From NCBI RefSeq assembly GCF_004684085.1, contig NZ_SRHZ01000086.1:1-46777 (forward strand): a stretch of 46,777 bases of DNA, written 5' to 3'. Of this stretch, positions 30,830 through 39,061 are shown piece by piece. A program made the translations under genes and the position numbers. Within the stretch, counting starts at the first letter, position 1; each line of letters opens with the position of its first letter. Below the pieces are notes generated by a model. The model searched no databases. It was not told the origin of the DNA and saw only the letters and a program-made list of their open reading frames with translations. The DNA is from Stenotrophomonas maltophilia (GTDB lineage Bacteria > Pseudomonadota > Gammaproteobacteria > Xanthomonadales > Xanthomonadaceae).

Positions 30830-32329
30830 TTACTTGACGCCGTGCATCAGCTTGTTGATCAGCGGGGCGACCAGGAACAGCACCACGCCGGAGCCGATCA
30901 GGGCCCAGAACCCGAAGGTATACCCCTTCAGGGCCGACTCGACCGTCATGCCACCTTCACCACTGACAACACCAGCGAAGATGCCCGACAGGTTGTTGCC
31001 GATGCCGGTGGACAGGAACCAGCCACCCATGCCGAAGCCGACCAGGCGCACCGGGGCCAGCTTGGTCACCATCGACAGGCCGATCGGCGACAGGCACAGC
31101 TCACCGACCGACTGGATGACGTAGACCATGAACAGGGTCCAGAACGGGATCTTGCCGTCCACCACCATCTGCGACAGCGCGTACATCAGCAGCGCGAAGG
31201 CCGCGCCGTTGAACAGCAGGCCGAGGCCGAACTTGCGCGGAATGGACGGATTGGCGCGGCCCAGGGCCACCCAGATCCAGGCGATGATCGGCGCCAGGGT
31301 GATGATGGCCACCGAGTTGACCGACTGGAACCACGCGGTCGGGAAGGTCCACTCACCCATCTGGCGGTTGACGATGTTCTCGGCCAGGAAGGTGAACGAG
31401 CTGCCGGCCTGTTCGAAGAACATCCAGAACATCACGTTGAAGGCGAAGATGATCAGCATGGCGATCACGCGGTCGCGCTGCACCTTGCCCTCGCGGATGC
31501 CCTCCACCAGCAGCAGCACGGCCAGGGCGGCGAACATCACGCCCAGGATCCAGGCCAGCGCGGTGGCACCGGTGGCGAGCAGGAAGTAGGCCACCGGAAT
31601 GGCGAACAGCGAGCCCACCAGCACCATGACCACGCGGCCGAAACCTTCAGCGCCGGCCGGCGGCGCGCCAATGCCCTTCAGGCCGGCACGACCGATGTAG
31701 AACCACACCAGCGACACCAGCATGCCCACGCCCGAGGCGATGAACACGACCTTGTAGGACGGCATTTCCGAGGTGCCGAAGACCTTGCGGGCCAGGTACT
31801 CGGTCAGCACCGGGGCGATCATCGCGCCGATGTTGATACCCATGTAGAAGATGGTGAAGCCCGAATCGCGACGCTCGTCCTTCAGGCCGTACAGCTTGCC
31901 GACCATGGTCGAGATGTTCGGCTTGAACATGCCGTTACCGACGATGATCGTGGCCAGGCCAAGCTTGAACAGATGCTCTTCCGGCAACGAGATCATGAAC
32001 AGGCCGGCAGCCATGATGACCGCACCGGTCAGGATCGATCGCTGGTACCCCAGCACCCGGTCGGCCACGTAGCCACCGAAGATCGCCGCGGCGTACACCA
32101 GCGCCAGGTAGGCACCATAGATGCGGCTGGCGTCGGCTTCACCGGCGGCGCTGCCATCGCGGAACTGGGCGACGATGTACAGCACCAAGGCCCAGCGGAT
32201 GCCGTAGAACGCAAAGCGTTCCCAGAACTCGGTCATGAACAGCATCCACAACGGGCGCGGGTGGCCCATCATGGTCTTGAAGTCCGGCACGGCCGGCTCT
32301 GGGGTGTTCGCAGTGGCGTTTACGCTCAT
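30830..32329 (-). CDS. POT-family proton-coupled peptide transporter (MFS)
   Basis: The 499-residue protein is a proton-dependent oligopeptide transporter of the Dtp/PTR2 type: MTEFWERFAFYGIRWALVLYIVAQF (E-R-F motif of helix 1), AYLALVYAAAIFGGYVADRVLGYQRSILTGA, FTIFYMGINIGAMIAPVLTEYLA (FYxxINxG signature) and WVALGRA. Fourteen hydrophobic segments are present. It likely takes up di- and tripeptides. AGGAAA lies 5 nt before ATG 32329; a start 15 codons upstream is less plausible. It lies 19 nt after the thioredoxin-fold gene's upstream end on the same strand, so the two could share a message. Confidence 0.92.
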   Translation of the reverse strand: MSVNATANTPEPAVPDFKTMMGHPRPLWMLFMTEFWERFAFYGIRWALVLYIVAQFRDGSAAGEADASRIYGAYLALVYAAAIFGGYVADRVLGYQRSILTGAVIMAAGLFMISLPEEHLFKLGLATIIVGNGMFKPNISTMVGKLYGLKDERRDSGFTIFYMGINIGAMIAPVLTEYLARKVFGTSEMPSYKVVFIASGVGMLVSLVWFYIGRAGLKGIGAPPAGAEGFGRVVMVLVGSLFAIPVAYFLLATGATALAWILGVMFAALAVLLLVEGIREGKVQRDRVIAMLIIFAFNVMFWMFFEQAGSSFTFLAENIVNRQMGEWTFPTAWFQSVNSVAIITLAPIIAWIWVALGRANPSIPRKFGLGLLFNGAAFALLMYALSQMVVDGKIPFWTLFMVYVIQSVGELCLSPIGLSMVTKLAPVRLVGFGMGGWFLSTGIGNNLSGIFAGVVSGEGGMTVESALKGYTFGFWALIGSGVVLFLVAPLINKLMHGVK

Positions 32330-32508
32330 GCGGGTTTCCTGGTTCGGTGGATGACGAGCACGTCCAATGTGCAATGGAGCAACGCGCGAGGATCACCGAC
32401 TTCTGGCGTTCACGTCAAATACACGCCGTTTGAGGCAGGTGGCAACCTGCTCGCTGAACTTGCATCTGAAACAATCAAACCGGGGTCGGTGGCCAAGCTG
32501 AATGGGAG

Positions 32509-33384
32509 TCAGGCCAGATCGGCCGGGGGCGCGGCCTGCAGGCTGGTGCGCACCTGGAACAATTCGGGGAAGAAGGTCAGCTCCAGCGCCTTGGCCAGGA
32601 AGCCCACGCCGGACGAGCCGCCGGTGCCGCGCTTGAAGCCGATCACCCGCATCACCGTGCGCATGTGTCGGAATCGCCATAGCTGGAAGGCCGTTTCCAG
32701 GTCCACCAGGTCCTCGCACAGCGAGTACTCGCGCCAGTAGCGGTCGGTGTCCTGGTAGATGCGTTCGAAGACCGGCTGCAGCGCGTCGTCGGCCACATGC
32801 GGCTGGGTCCAGTCGTGGGCCTCGTACACCGCCGGCACGGCGTGGCCGAAACGGGCCAGGTACTTCAGGAATTCCTCGTACAGGCTGGGCGCTTCCAGCG
32901 CGATGCGCAGCTGTGCCTGACCGGCCGGATCATGCTCGAACACCTGCAGCATCTGCGCGTTCTTGTTGCCCAGCAGGAACTCGATGTAGCGGTACTGCAG
33001 CGACTGGAAGCCCGACGACGGGCCCAGCACGTCGCGGAAGCCCATGTACTCGGACGGCGTCAACGTTTCCAGCACCGACCACTGCTCGGTCAGCTGGCGC
33101 AGCACCTGCTTGCTGCGCGCCAGCACCTTGCGGCATTGCCAGACTTCATCGCGCTGCAGGAAGCCGATTGCGGCACGCAGCTCGTGGCCGAGCAGCTTCA
33201 GCCACAGCTCCGAGGTCTGGTGCTGGATGATGAAGAGCATCTCGTCGTGGTGCGGCGGACTGGACAGCGGCTGCTGCGCACTGAGCAGCTGGTCCAGCCG
33301 CAGGTAGCCGCCGTAGGTCAGCCGTCCCTGCAGGTCGGTATGGATGCCGGCTTCGAGATCGCGTTGGTTGTTGTCGACGGACAT
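32509..33384 (-). CDS. kynA: Tryptophan 2,3-dioxygenase
   Basis: The 291-residue heme enzyme opens the indole ring of tryptophan to give N-formylkynurenine. It is almost colinear with the Xanthomonas enzyme: LTYGGYLRLDQLLSAQQPLS, HHDEMLFIIQHQTSELWLKLLGHELRAAI, TPSEYMGFRDVLGPSSGFQSLQYRYIEFLLGNKN, and FRHMRTVMRVIGFKRGTGGSSGVGFL with the proximal heme His. The ATG at 33384 fits the family N-terminus (MSVDNNQRDLEAGIHTDLQG), although no clear ribosome-binding site precedes it; longer in-frame extension to 33480 is unconserved. No other kynurenine-pathway gene is present here. Confidence 0.95.
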   Translation of the reverse strand: MSVDNNQRDLEAGIHTDLQGRLTYGGYLRLDQLLSAQQPLSSPPHHDEMLFIIQHQTSELWLKLLGHELRAAIGFLQRDEVWQCRKVLARSKQVLRQLTEQWSVLETLTPSEYMGFRDVLGPSSGFQSLQYRYIEFLLGNKNAQMLQVFEHDPAGQAQLRIALEAPSLYEEFLKYLARFGHAVPAVYEAHDWTQPHVADDALQPVFERIYQDTDRYWREYSLCEDLVDLETAFQLWRFRHMRTVMRVIGFKRGTGGSSGVGFLAKALELTFFPELFQVRTSLQAAPPADLA

Positions 33385-33719
33385 GGGCGGGACCAGATCG
33401 GGGGCGGCAAGGGTAGCGCGTTGCCGCCACGCTGGCAGCCGCCGCGTCCATACCGGGGCGTCCGGCGGGCCGTGGAGCATCCGCCGATGCCGGGCCTGCG
33501 CGTGGAACCGTTCGGGCCGTTGTACGGGCAGTCAGCCAGAGGCGTATTCTGATGCTTTGCAGCAACGACTGAATACGTTGTTGTTATTGGCCCCCCACCC
33601 GCCGGCAGGGGTAAAACAGGGCATCGCCGTGTTGCGCCGCAGGAAGGCTATTCCGTACGCGTTCCTTAACATGGCGATTCATATCATTTGTAACTTCTCT
33701 GTCGAAGGTGCAGTACGCA
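33385..33719. other. Divergent kynA / dehydrogenase-operon intergenic region
   Basis: These 335 nt separate kynA (minus) from the E1 alpha gene (plus). No gene is visible. The part next to the E1 alpha gene is AT-rich; a promoter with TTAACA (33666-33671), 17-nt spacer and TGTAAC (33689-33694) is plausible and given separately. No promoter for kynA could be assigned. Confidence 0.45.
33666..33700 (+). promoter_or_regulatory. Candidate promoter of the 2-oxoacid dehydrogenase operon
   Basis: TTAACA and TGTAAC are separated by exactly 17 nt, and the expected start near 33701 would leave a short 5' leader of about 20 nt that contains GAAGG (33704-33708), the ribosome-binding site of the first gene. 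Inner AT-rich sequence (ATTCATATCATTTG) lies in the spacer. Confidence 0.4.
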
Positions 33720-34802
33720 ATGACGGTTGCCGCTGAATTCAAGATCGAATACCTGCAGTACCTGGATACGGACGGCACGCTCGTCCGCGATGACCTGCCC
33801 GCGTCGCTGCGCGACCCCAAGGTCCTGGTACCGCTGTTCAAGCAGATGCTGTTCGTACGTACGTTCGACAGCAAATCCATCGCGCTGCAGCGCACCGGCA
33901 AGCTCGGCACCTATGCCGCCTGCCTGGGCCATGAAGCCGCGCACGTGGGCATCGGCGCTGCGATGCAGAAGGACGACGTGTTCGCACCTTCGTACCGCGA
34001 GTATGGCGCGATGTTCATGCGTGGCGTGCGCCCGCACGACGTGCTGATGTATTGGGGCGGCGACGAACGCGGCAACGATTACGGTGGCAACGCGGCCAAG
34101 GACTTCCCGTTCTGCGTGCCGATCTCCACCCAGTGCCTGCATGCCGCAGGTGCCGCGCTGAAGTTCAAGCTCAACAAGGAACCGCAGATCGCGGTGGCCG
34201 TGTGCGGCGACGGCGGCAGCTCCAAGACCGACTTCTACGCGGCACTGAATTCGGCCGGCGCCTACAAGCTGCCGCTGATCCTGTGCATCGTCAACAACGG
34301 CTGGGCCATCTCGGTTCCGCGTTCGGCCCAGACCGGTGCCGAAACGCTGGCGCAGAAGGGCCTGGCCGGCGGCCTGCACTGCCTGCAGGTAGACGGCAAC
34401 GACCTGATCGCGGTGCTGGCGGCGATGGAGCAGGCGCGCGAACGTGCGCTGGCCGGCAACGGTGGCACTGTGCTGGAACTGATGACCTACCGCCTGTCCG
34501 ACCACACCACCGCCGATGACGCGCGCCGCTACCGCGACGACGCCGAAGTGAAGGATGCCTGGCAGCGCGAGCCGATGCTGCGCCTGCGCAAGTACCTGAT
34601 CAACGCCGGTGTGTGGAGCGAAGACGAGGAAACCGCTTGGGTCGCCGAGTGCGGCAAGCGCGTGGACGAAGAAGTGAACCTGTACCTCAACACGCCGGTG
34701 CAGCCGGTCGAGGCGATGTTCGACTTCCTGTATGCCGATCCGCCGCAGGACCTGCTGGCCCAGCGTGCCCAGGCGATTGCGCTGGAGCAGCGCCATGGAT
34801 GA
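33720..34802 (+). CDS. Thiamine-dependent 2-oxoacid dehydrogenase E1, alpha subunit (pyruvate or branched-chain)
   Basis: The 360-residue protein is the alpha chain of a heterotetrameric E1. The thiamine-diphosphate motif is complete: VCGDGGSSKTDFY (GDG at 163-165) and LCIVNNGWAISVP (NN at 192-193). The region with YREYGAMFMRGVRPHDVLMYWGGDERGND and YRLSDHTTADDARRYRDDAEV (phosphorylation-loop-like) is standard. Whether the complex uses pyruvate or branched-chain 2-oxoacids cannot be decided; no lpd or bkd-like partner gene is nearby, and the cell probably also has an AceE-type enzyme. ATG 33720 has GAAGG upstream; an in-frame GTG at 33708 is possible. It is the first of four genes. Confidence 0.9.
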   Translation: MTVAAEFKIEYLQYLDTDGTLVRDDLPASLRDPKVLVPLFKQMLFVRTFDSKSIALQRTGKLGTYAACLGHEAAHVGIGAAMQKDDVFAPSYREYGAMFMRGVRPHDVLMYWGGDERGNDYGGNAAKDFPFCVPISTQCLHAAGAALKFKLNKEPQIAVAVCGDGGSSKTDFYAALNSAGAYKLPLILCIVNNGWAISVPRSAQTGAETLAQKGLAGGLHCLQVDGNDLIAVLAAMEQARERALAGNGGTVLELMTYRLSDHTTADDARRYRDDAEVKDAWQREPMLRLRKYLINAGVWSEDEETAWVAECGKRVDEEVNLYLNTPVQPVEAMFDFLYADPPQDLLAQRAQAIALEQRHG

Positions 34803-34875
34803 GATCAAGAACGGCGCGCCCGGCGCGCACACCAACGCCGCCGACAGCGCCGCCGTCGCGCGCGGAGAAGAGAGC

Positions 34876-35862
34876 ATGACCACTACCCCCATCACCCTGA
34901 TCGAAGCCATCACCCAGGCACTGGCCTGGGAGCTGGAACACGACCCGTCGGTGCTGGTGCTGGGCGAAGACGTGGGCGTCAACGGTGGCGTGTTCCGCGC
35001 CACTGCCGGCCTGCAGCAGCGCTTCGGCTCCGAGCGCATCCTCGACACCCCGCTGGATGAAACCACCATCGCCGGCCTGACCATCGGCCTGGCCGCACAG
35101 GGCATGAAACCGGTGGCCGAAGCCCAGTTCGACGGTTTCATGTACCCGATGGTCGACCACATCATCTGCCACGCCGCCCGCCTGCGTTATCGCACGCGTG
35201 GCCGCCTGCACTGCCCGATGGTGCTGCGCGTGCCGTGGGGCGGTGGCATCCGCGCGCCGGAACACCACAGCGAAGCCAACGAGGCGATCTTCACCAACGT
35301 GCCGGGCCTGCGCGTGGTGCTGCCGTCCTCGCCGCAGCGTGCCTATGGCCTGCTGCTGGCCGCGATCCGCGAGCCGGATCCGGTGATCTACATGGAGCCC
35401 AAGCGCATCTACCGCCAGTACAAGGAAGTGGTCGTCAACGACGGCGAAGCCTTGCCGCTGGACGTGTGCTTCGTGCTGCGCGACGGCACCGACGTGACCC
35501 TGGTGACCTGGGGCGCACAGGTGAAGGAAGCGCTGGAAGCGGCCGACAAGCTGGCCGGCGAAGGCATCAGTGCCGAAGTCATCGACGTGGCCACGCTGCG
35601 TCCGCTGGACTTCGCCACCATCGCCGAATCGGTGGCCAAGACCGGCCGCTGCGTGATCGTGCAGGAGGCCCCGAAGACCGCGGGCTTCGGCGCCGAGATC
35701 GCCGCGCGCCTGGCCGAGGAATCGATCTACGACCTGCTGGCCCCGGTCGAGCGCGTCACTGGCTACGACACCCACATTCCGCTGTTCCGCCTGGAAATGA
35801 AGTACCTGCCGAGCGTTGAGCGGATCGTGGCTGCGGCCAAGCGCGCGGTGGCGGCAGGCTGA
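34876..35862 (+). CDS. Thiamine-dependent 2-oxoacid dehydrogenase E1, beta subunit
   Basis: The 328-residue protein is the beta chain of E1: TLIEAITQALAWELEHDPSVLVLGEDVGVNGGVFRATAGL, ERILDTPLDETTIAGLTIGLAAQGMKPVAE, QFDGFMYPMVDHIICHAARLRYRTRG, and VIQEAPKTAGFGAEIAARLAEE. The start at ATG 34876 was chosen because GGAGAAGAGAGC leads into it; another in-frame ATG (34795) overlaps the E1 alpha end and would add a 27-residue, Ala/Gly/Asn-rich, unconserved extension. A translated extension cannot be excluded, since the intervening 73 nt contain no stop in this frame. It is co-transcribed with the alpha subunit. Confidence 0.9.
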   Translation: MTTTPITLIEAITQALAWELEHDPSVLVLGEDVGVNGGVFRATAGLQQRFGSERILDTPLDETTIAGLTIGLAAQGMKPVAEAQFDGFMYPMVDHIICHAARLRYRTRGRLHCPMVLRVPWGGGIRAPEHHSEANEAIFTNVPGLRVVLPSSPQRAYGLLLAAIREPDPVIYMEPKRIYRQYKEVVVNDGEALPLDVCFVLRDGTDVTLVTWGAQVKEALEAADKLAGEGISAEVIDVATLRPLDFATIAESVAKTGRCVIVQEAPKTAGFGAEIAARLAEESIYDLLAPVERVTGYDTHIPLFRLEMKYLPSVERIVAAAKRAVAAG

Positions 35863-35863
35863 C

Positions 35864-36217
35864 ATGCGGGCCCGCCTTCTGGGGGCTTACCGCAGCCAGT
35901 ATCCCAACCCGCTCCGGTTCCGCACCGGCCAGATCGTCGAAGTAGGTGTACGTGACGAGGAATGGCCGGCGTTTGCCTGGGTACGCACCAACGATGGGCG
36001 CGCTGGATGGGCGCCCATCGCCTGGCTGCAGCTGCTGGACGAGGGTCGCGCCGAAGCGCTGTGCGACTACGACGCCCGCGAGCTGGATGTGGAAAACGGC
36101 GAGATGGTGAAGCTTCATCACGAACACGGCGGGTGGTGGTGGTCCGAGCGCGCCAATGGCGCGACGGGTTGGCTGCCGGCCCGCGAACTGGAACTGCTGG
36201 AAGAGAACTGCAAATGA
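35864..36217 (+). CDS. Two-SH3-domain protein between E1 beta and E2
   Basis: The 117-residue protein consists of two SH3-like units. Unit 1 (residues about 1-55) is MRARLLGAYRSQYPNPLRFRTGQIVEVGVRDEEWPAFAWVRTNDGRAGWAPIAWLQLL, with the ALYDY-like and GWAP parts; unit 2 (about 60-115) is RAEALCDYDARELDVENGEMVKLHHEHGGWWWSERANGATGWLPARELELLEE, which has the classical ALYDY (ALCDYDARE), WWW and GWLP motifs. There is no signal or membrane helix. The start is 1 nt after the E1 beta stop (TGACATG) and the stop overlaps the E2 start by 4 nt, so it is embedded in the operon. Its role is unknown; SH3-type domains in bacteria usually bind peptides or proline-rich segments, and the E2 linker (~residues 90-240) is very rich in Pro/Ala. 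Confidence 0.82.
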   Translation: MRARLLGAYRSQYPNPLRFRTGQIVEVGVRDEEWPAFAWVRTNDGRAGWAPIAWLQLLDEGRAEALCDYDARELDVENGEMVKLHHEHGGWWWSERANGATGWLPARELELLEENCK

Positions 36218-37596
36218 GCCAGACCAAGAACTTCAACCTGCCCGACCTGGGCGAAGGCCTGCCGGACGCGACCATCGTCGAGTGGTTCGTCAAGGAAGGC
36301 GACGTGATCAAGCTGGACGAGCCACTGGTCTCGATGGAGACCGCCAAGGCCGTCGTGGAAGTGCCCTCGCCGTTCTCCGGCAAGGTGCTGAAGCTGTCCG
36401 GCGGGCCCGGTGACATCATCCCGACCGGTTCGGTGCTGGCCAGCTTCGAGCTGGACCCGAACCTGCCGCAGCGTGCCGATGGCCAGGACACCGGCCACAG
36501 CCACGGTCATGCAGCGCCAGCTGCTGCACCGACGCCGCCGCCGCTGCCGGCCGCACCGGTCGCCGCGGAAGCAGCCAAGCCCGCCGCTGCCGAACGCGAT
36601 GACGCCGGTACCGTGGTTGGCGCGATGCAGAGCTCCAACGCCGTGCACGCCGAGCAGGCGCTGGCCGTCGGTGGCGTCAAGGCCGTGCCAGCCGTGCGTG
36701 CCACCGCGCGCAAGCTGGGCGTGGACCTGAGCCGCGTGCGTGCCACCGGCACCGACGGCGCGGTCACCATGGCCGACGTCAAGCAGGCTGCGGCCGATGG
36801 CAGCGCCAAGCTGGGTGCCGCTCCGGCGCCGGTCGCTGCCGCCGCGTATGCCGCGCCGGCCCCGGCGCAGGTGTCTGCCCCGGTGCAGAGCGACGCCCGC
36901 ACCCCGCTGTCCGCCGCCGGCAAGCCGATGCGTACCCAGCCGCCGGGCGTGGTCGCCAAGGGCCAGCCGGAACCGCTGAAGGGCGTGCGCCGCAACATGG
37001 CCCGCGTGATGGCCGACGCGCACAGCAAGGTCGTGCCGACCACGCTGAACGACGACGCCGACATCCACGCCTGGCTGCCGGGCAACGACGTTACCGCCCG
37101 CCTGGTGCGTTCGATCGTGGTCGCCGCACAGAAGGTGCCGGCGATGAACGCCTGGTTCGACGGTGAAGCGCTGACCCGCACCCTGCACGCGCAGGTGGAC
37201 ATCGGCATCGCCGTGGACACCGACGACGGCCTGTTCGTGCCGGCCCTGCGCAATGCCGACATGCTCGACGCACGCGGCATCCGTGAAGGCGTCAACCGCC
37301 TGCGCGAGCAGGTGGAATCGCGTTCCATCGCCGCCTCGGAACTGAGCGGCTACACCATCTCGCTGTCCAACTTCGGCATGTTCGCCGGCCGCTACGCGAC
37401 CCCGGTCGTGGTGCCGCCGTGCGTGGCCATCGTCGGTGCCGGCCGTGCCCGTCACCAGATGACCCCGGTGATGGGCGGCGTGGAAGCGCACAAGGTGATC
37501 CCGCTGTCGGTCACCTTCGACCACCGCGCAGCCACGGGTGGTGAAGCCGCCCGCTTCCTGCGCGCGATGATGGACGACCTGGCACTGGCCAGCTGA
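36214..37596 (+). CDS. 2-oxoacid dehydrogenase E2, dihydrolipoyl acyltransferase
   Basis: The 460-residue protein has one lipoyl domain (residues 1-80; lipoyl Lys45 in METAKAVVEV), a Pro/Ala-rich hinge, a peripheral subunit-binding domain (about 158-195: AVPAVRATARKLGVDLSRVRATGTDGAVTMADVK) and a catalytic domain (250-460). The expected active-site motif H-x-x-x-D-G appears as FDHRAATGGEAARFL: His437 is present, but the Asp is replaced by Thr441. It overlaps the SH3 gene by 4 nt. An E3 gene is missing, so the complex must share lipoamide dehydrogenase from elsewhere. A strong terminator follows. Confidence 0.9.
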   Translation: MSQTKNFNLPDLGEGLPDATIVEWFVKEGDVIKLDEPLVSMETAKAVVEVPSPFSGKVLKLSGGPGDIIPTGSVLASFELDPNLPQRADGQDTGHSHGHAAPAAAPTPPPLPAAPVAAEAAKPAAAERDDAGTVVGAMQSSNAVHAEQALAVGGVKAVPAVRATARKLGVDLSRVRATGTDGAVTMADVKQAAADGSAKLGAAPAPVAAAAYAAPAPAQVSAPVQSDARTPLSAAGKPMRTQPPGVVAKGQPEPLKGVRRNMARVMADAHSKVVPTTLNDDADIHAWLPGNDVTARLVRSIVVAAQKVPAMNAWFDGEALTRTLHAQVDIGIAVDTDDGLFVPALRNADMLDARGIREGVNRLREQVESRSIAASELSGYTISLSNFGMFAGRYATPVVVPPCVAIVGAGRARHQMTPVMGGVEAHKVIPLSVTFDHRAATGGEAARFLRAMMDDLALAS

Positions 37597-37610
37597 TCGG
37601 CATCTGATCG

Positions 37611-37704
37611 GTGGGTGCCAACCGTTGGTTGGCACATGAACGGGAAAAACGCCGGGCATTGCCCGGCGTTTTTTTGCCCGCATCCACGCATGGCGTGGAT
37701 CTAC
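37611..37704. repeat. GTAG palindromes flanking the E2 terminator
   Basis: GTGGGTGCCAACC-GTT-GGTTGGCAC at 37611-37635 precedes the terminator, and GCATCCACGC-ATG-GCGTGGAT-CTAC at 37680-37704 follows it. They are of the same type as the elements in the mrpG-3' cluster. Confidence 0.6.
37645..37675. terminator. Bidirectional intrinsic terminator
   Basis: An 8-bp perfect stem (CGCCGGGC-ATT-GCCCGGCG, 37650-37668) has seven T to its right (37669-37675) and five A to its left (37645-37649). It terminates the dehydrogenase operon and the convergent VOC gene. Confidence 0.85.
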
Positions 37705-37717
37705 ACAATGCGGGCGA

Positions 37718-38104
37718 TCAATCGCGCGCGACCATGCCTTCGGCGCGGCTGTACACGCGCAGGCGGTGCCCATCAGGATCGGCACCGACGAAGGTGTGGC
37801 CGAACTCCAGCGTCACCGGCGCCTGCAGGATCTGCACGCCGAGTACGCGCCAGGCATCGTGCATCTGCTGCACAGCCTCCGAGTTGGCGACCACCATCGC
37901 CAGTTCGGCGGCGCCGGCCTGCGCGGACACCGGCGGCTGCACGTCATCGCGCTGCCACAGGCCCAGGGCGGCACCATCGCCGAGCAGGAACAGGGCAAAG
38001 CCTGACGACTGCTCGACCGGCGGTTTGCCGAGGATGCCGCTGTAGAAGGTGGCGCTGGCGGCGACGTCGCGCACGTACTGCAGCAGGGTGCTGGGCTTGA
38101 ACAT
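37718..38104 (-). CDS. VOC-superfamily (glyoxalase-like) protein
   Basis: The 128-residue protein is a single vicinal-oxygen-chelate domain of the PhnB/glyoxalase-like kind: LLQYVRDVAASATFYSGILGKPPVEQSSGFALFLLGDGAALGLW at the N-terminus and FVGADPDGHRLRVYSRAEG at the C-terminus. GGAG lies 7 nt before the ATG. The substrate cannot be predicted. The nearby upstream WYL regulator often pairs with VOC genes of this type, so it may control it. Confidence 0.85.
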   Translation of the reverse strand: MFKPSTLLQYVRDVAASATFYSGILGKPPVEQSSGFALFLLGDGAALGLWQRDDVQPPVSAQAGAAELAMVVANSEAVQQMHDAWRVLGVQILQAPVTLEFGHTFVGADPDGHRLRVYSRAEGMVARD

Positions 38105-38203
38105 GAGAAAGCTCCGTTGTTGGGAGCGATCATGGTGGAACCCGCCTGCTGACAGATTCTGTCAGTAGCGGCGAACTTGCTCGACGGCTGTTGCCGTTGC
38201 CTT

Positions 38204-38273
38204 GGTAGAGGTCGAGCTTGCTCGACTGCTGTTCGCGAAGATCAAGGGCAGTCGAGCAAGCTCGACATCTACC
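38204..38273. repeat. Long imperfect palindrome of two facing GTAG elements
   Basis: Two 26-nt arms (38204-38229 and 38248-38273) are complementary with a single mismatch, each arm containing a GTCGAGC-TT-GCTCGAC palindrome headed by GTAG. The 18-nt centre is unique. It lies in the 249-nt gap between the VOC and WYL genes, a stretch in which I see no gene. Confidence 0.75.
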
Positions 38274-38353
38274 AGGAGCGAAGAACAAAGGCCGTCACCC
38301 CATCGCGCCAGCAGCAGGAAGCGAGGCGCGGAAGCAGGCGGACAAGCCCAACG

Positions 38354-39061
38354 CTACGAGCGGTCCAGCCAGTCCGGCGCAATGCCCTGCGCCTTCTGCC
38401 AGCGCCGCAGCAGGGTGGCGCGCGGCACGAGGTAGTGATCCTCCAGCACCCGCACTTGGCGGATGCGGTCCAACCTGAAATGGCGGAAATCCTCGCGGCT
38501 CTCGCACCACGCCGCCAGCATCGGCACCTCATCGAAGTAGCCCAGCGCGAACGGCCAGACGATGCGCTCGCTGCGCTGGCCCTGCGCATCCTCGTAACCG
38601 AATTTCAGGCGCTGCTGCGAACCCACGGCCTCACGCACGGCCTGCAGACGTGCGGCGGGAACCTTGGCCGCCGCACGCGAAGGTCCCACGCGCAGGCCAC
38701 TGTCACGCAAGGCTTCCCGGCGCGCCGCAGGCAACACATGCGCGATACGCGCCAAGGCATCACGCGCGGCCTCGGCCAGCGCCGGCTCCGTGCGCGCGGC
38801 GACCCAGCGCAGGCCCAGCACCAACGCGTCAATCTCGGCGGGCGGCAGGGTCATCGGTGGCAGGGTATCGCTCGGCGCCAGCTGGTAGCCGACGCCAGCC
38901 TCGCCACGCAGGTCAGCGCCCTGCTCGCGCAGGGTCTCGATATCGCGGTACAGCGTGCGCAGGCTGATGCCCAGCCCGTCGGCCAGCACCTGCCCGGCCA
39001 CCGGTCGTCGATGGCGGCGCAGCACCTGCAGCAGCTGGGTCAGACGCAGCGCACGCGACAT
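38354..39061 (-). CDS. WYL/HTH_11 (YafY-type) transcriptional regulator
   Basis: The 235-residue protein has an N-terminal winged helix (RALRLTQLLQVLRRHRRPVAGQVLADGLGISLRTLYRDIETLREQGADL) and a WYL-type C-terminal ligand domain (SQQRLKFGYEDAQGQRSERIVWPFALGYFDEVPMLAAWCESREDFRHFRLDRIRQVRV). The WYL motif itself is altered (GYF...AWC), which is common in the YafY group. It is encoded just upstream of the VOC gene on the same strand, and its start overlaps the stop of the preceding oxidoreductase gene by 1 nt, so it may be made from that message. It likely regulates one of these neighbours. Confidence 0.88.
   Translation of the reverse strand: MSRALRLTQLLQVLRRHRRPVAGQVLADGLGISLRTLYRDIETLREQGADLRGEAGVGYQLAPSDTLPPMTLPPAEIDALVLGLRWVAARTEPALAEAARDALARIAHVLPAARREALRDSGLRVGPSRAAAKVPAARLQAVREAVGSQQRLKFGYEDAQGQRSERIVWPFALGYFDEVPMLAAWCESREDFRHFRLDRIRQVRVLEDHYLVPRATLLRRWQKAQGIAPDWLDRS

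Noticed and set aside
32509..33384. Complete kynurenine pathway cluster around kynA
   Set aside because: No formamidase, kynureninase or monooxygenase gene lies nearby; kynA stands alone between the POT transporter and the dehydrogenase operon.
33708..33719. GTG 33708 as start of the E1 alpha gene
   Set aside because: It overlaps the GAAGG ribosome-binding sequence itself, so ATG 33720 is preferred.
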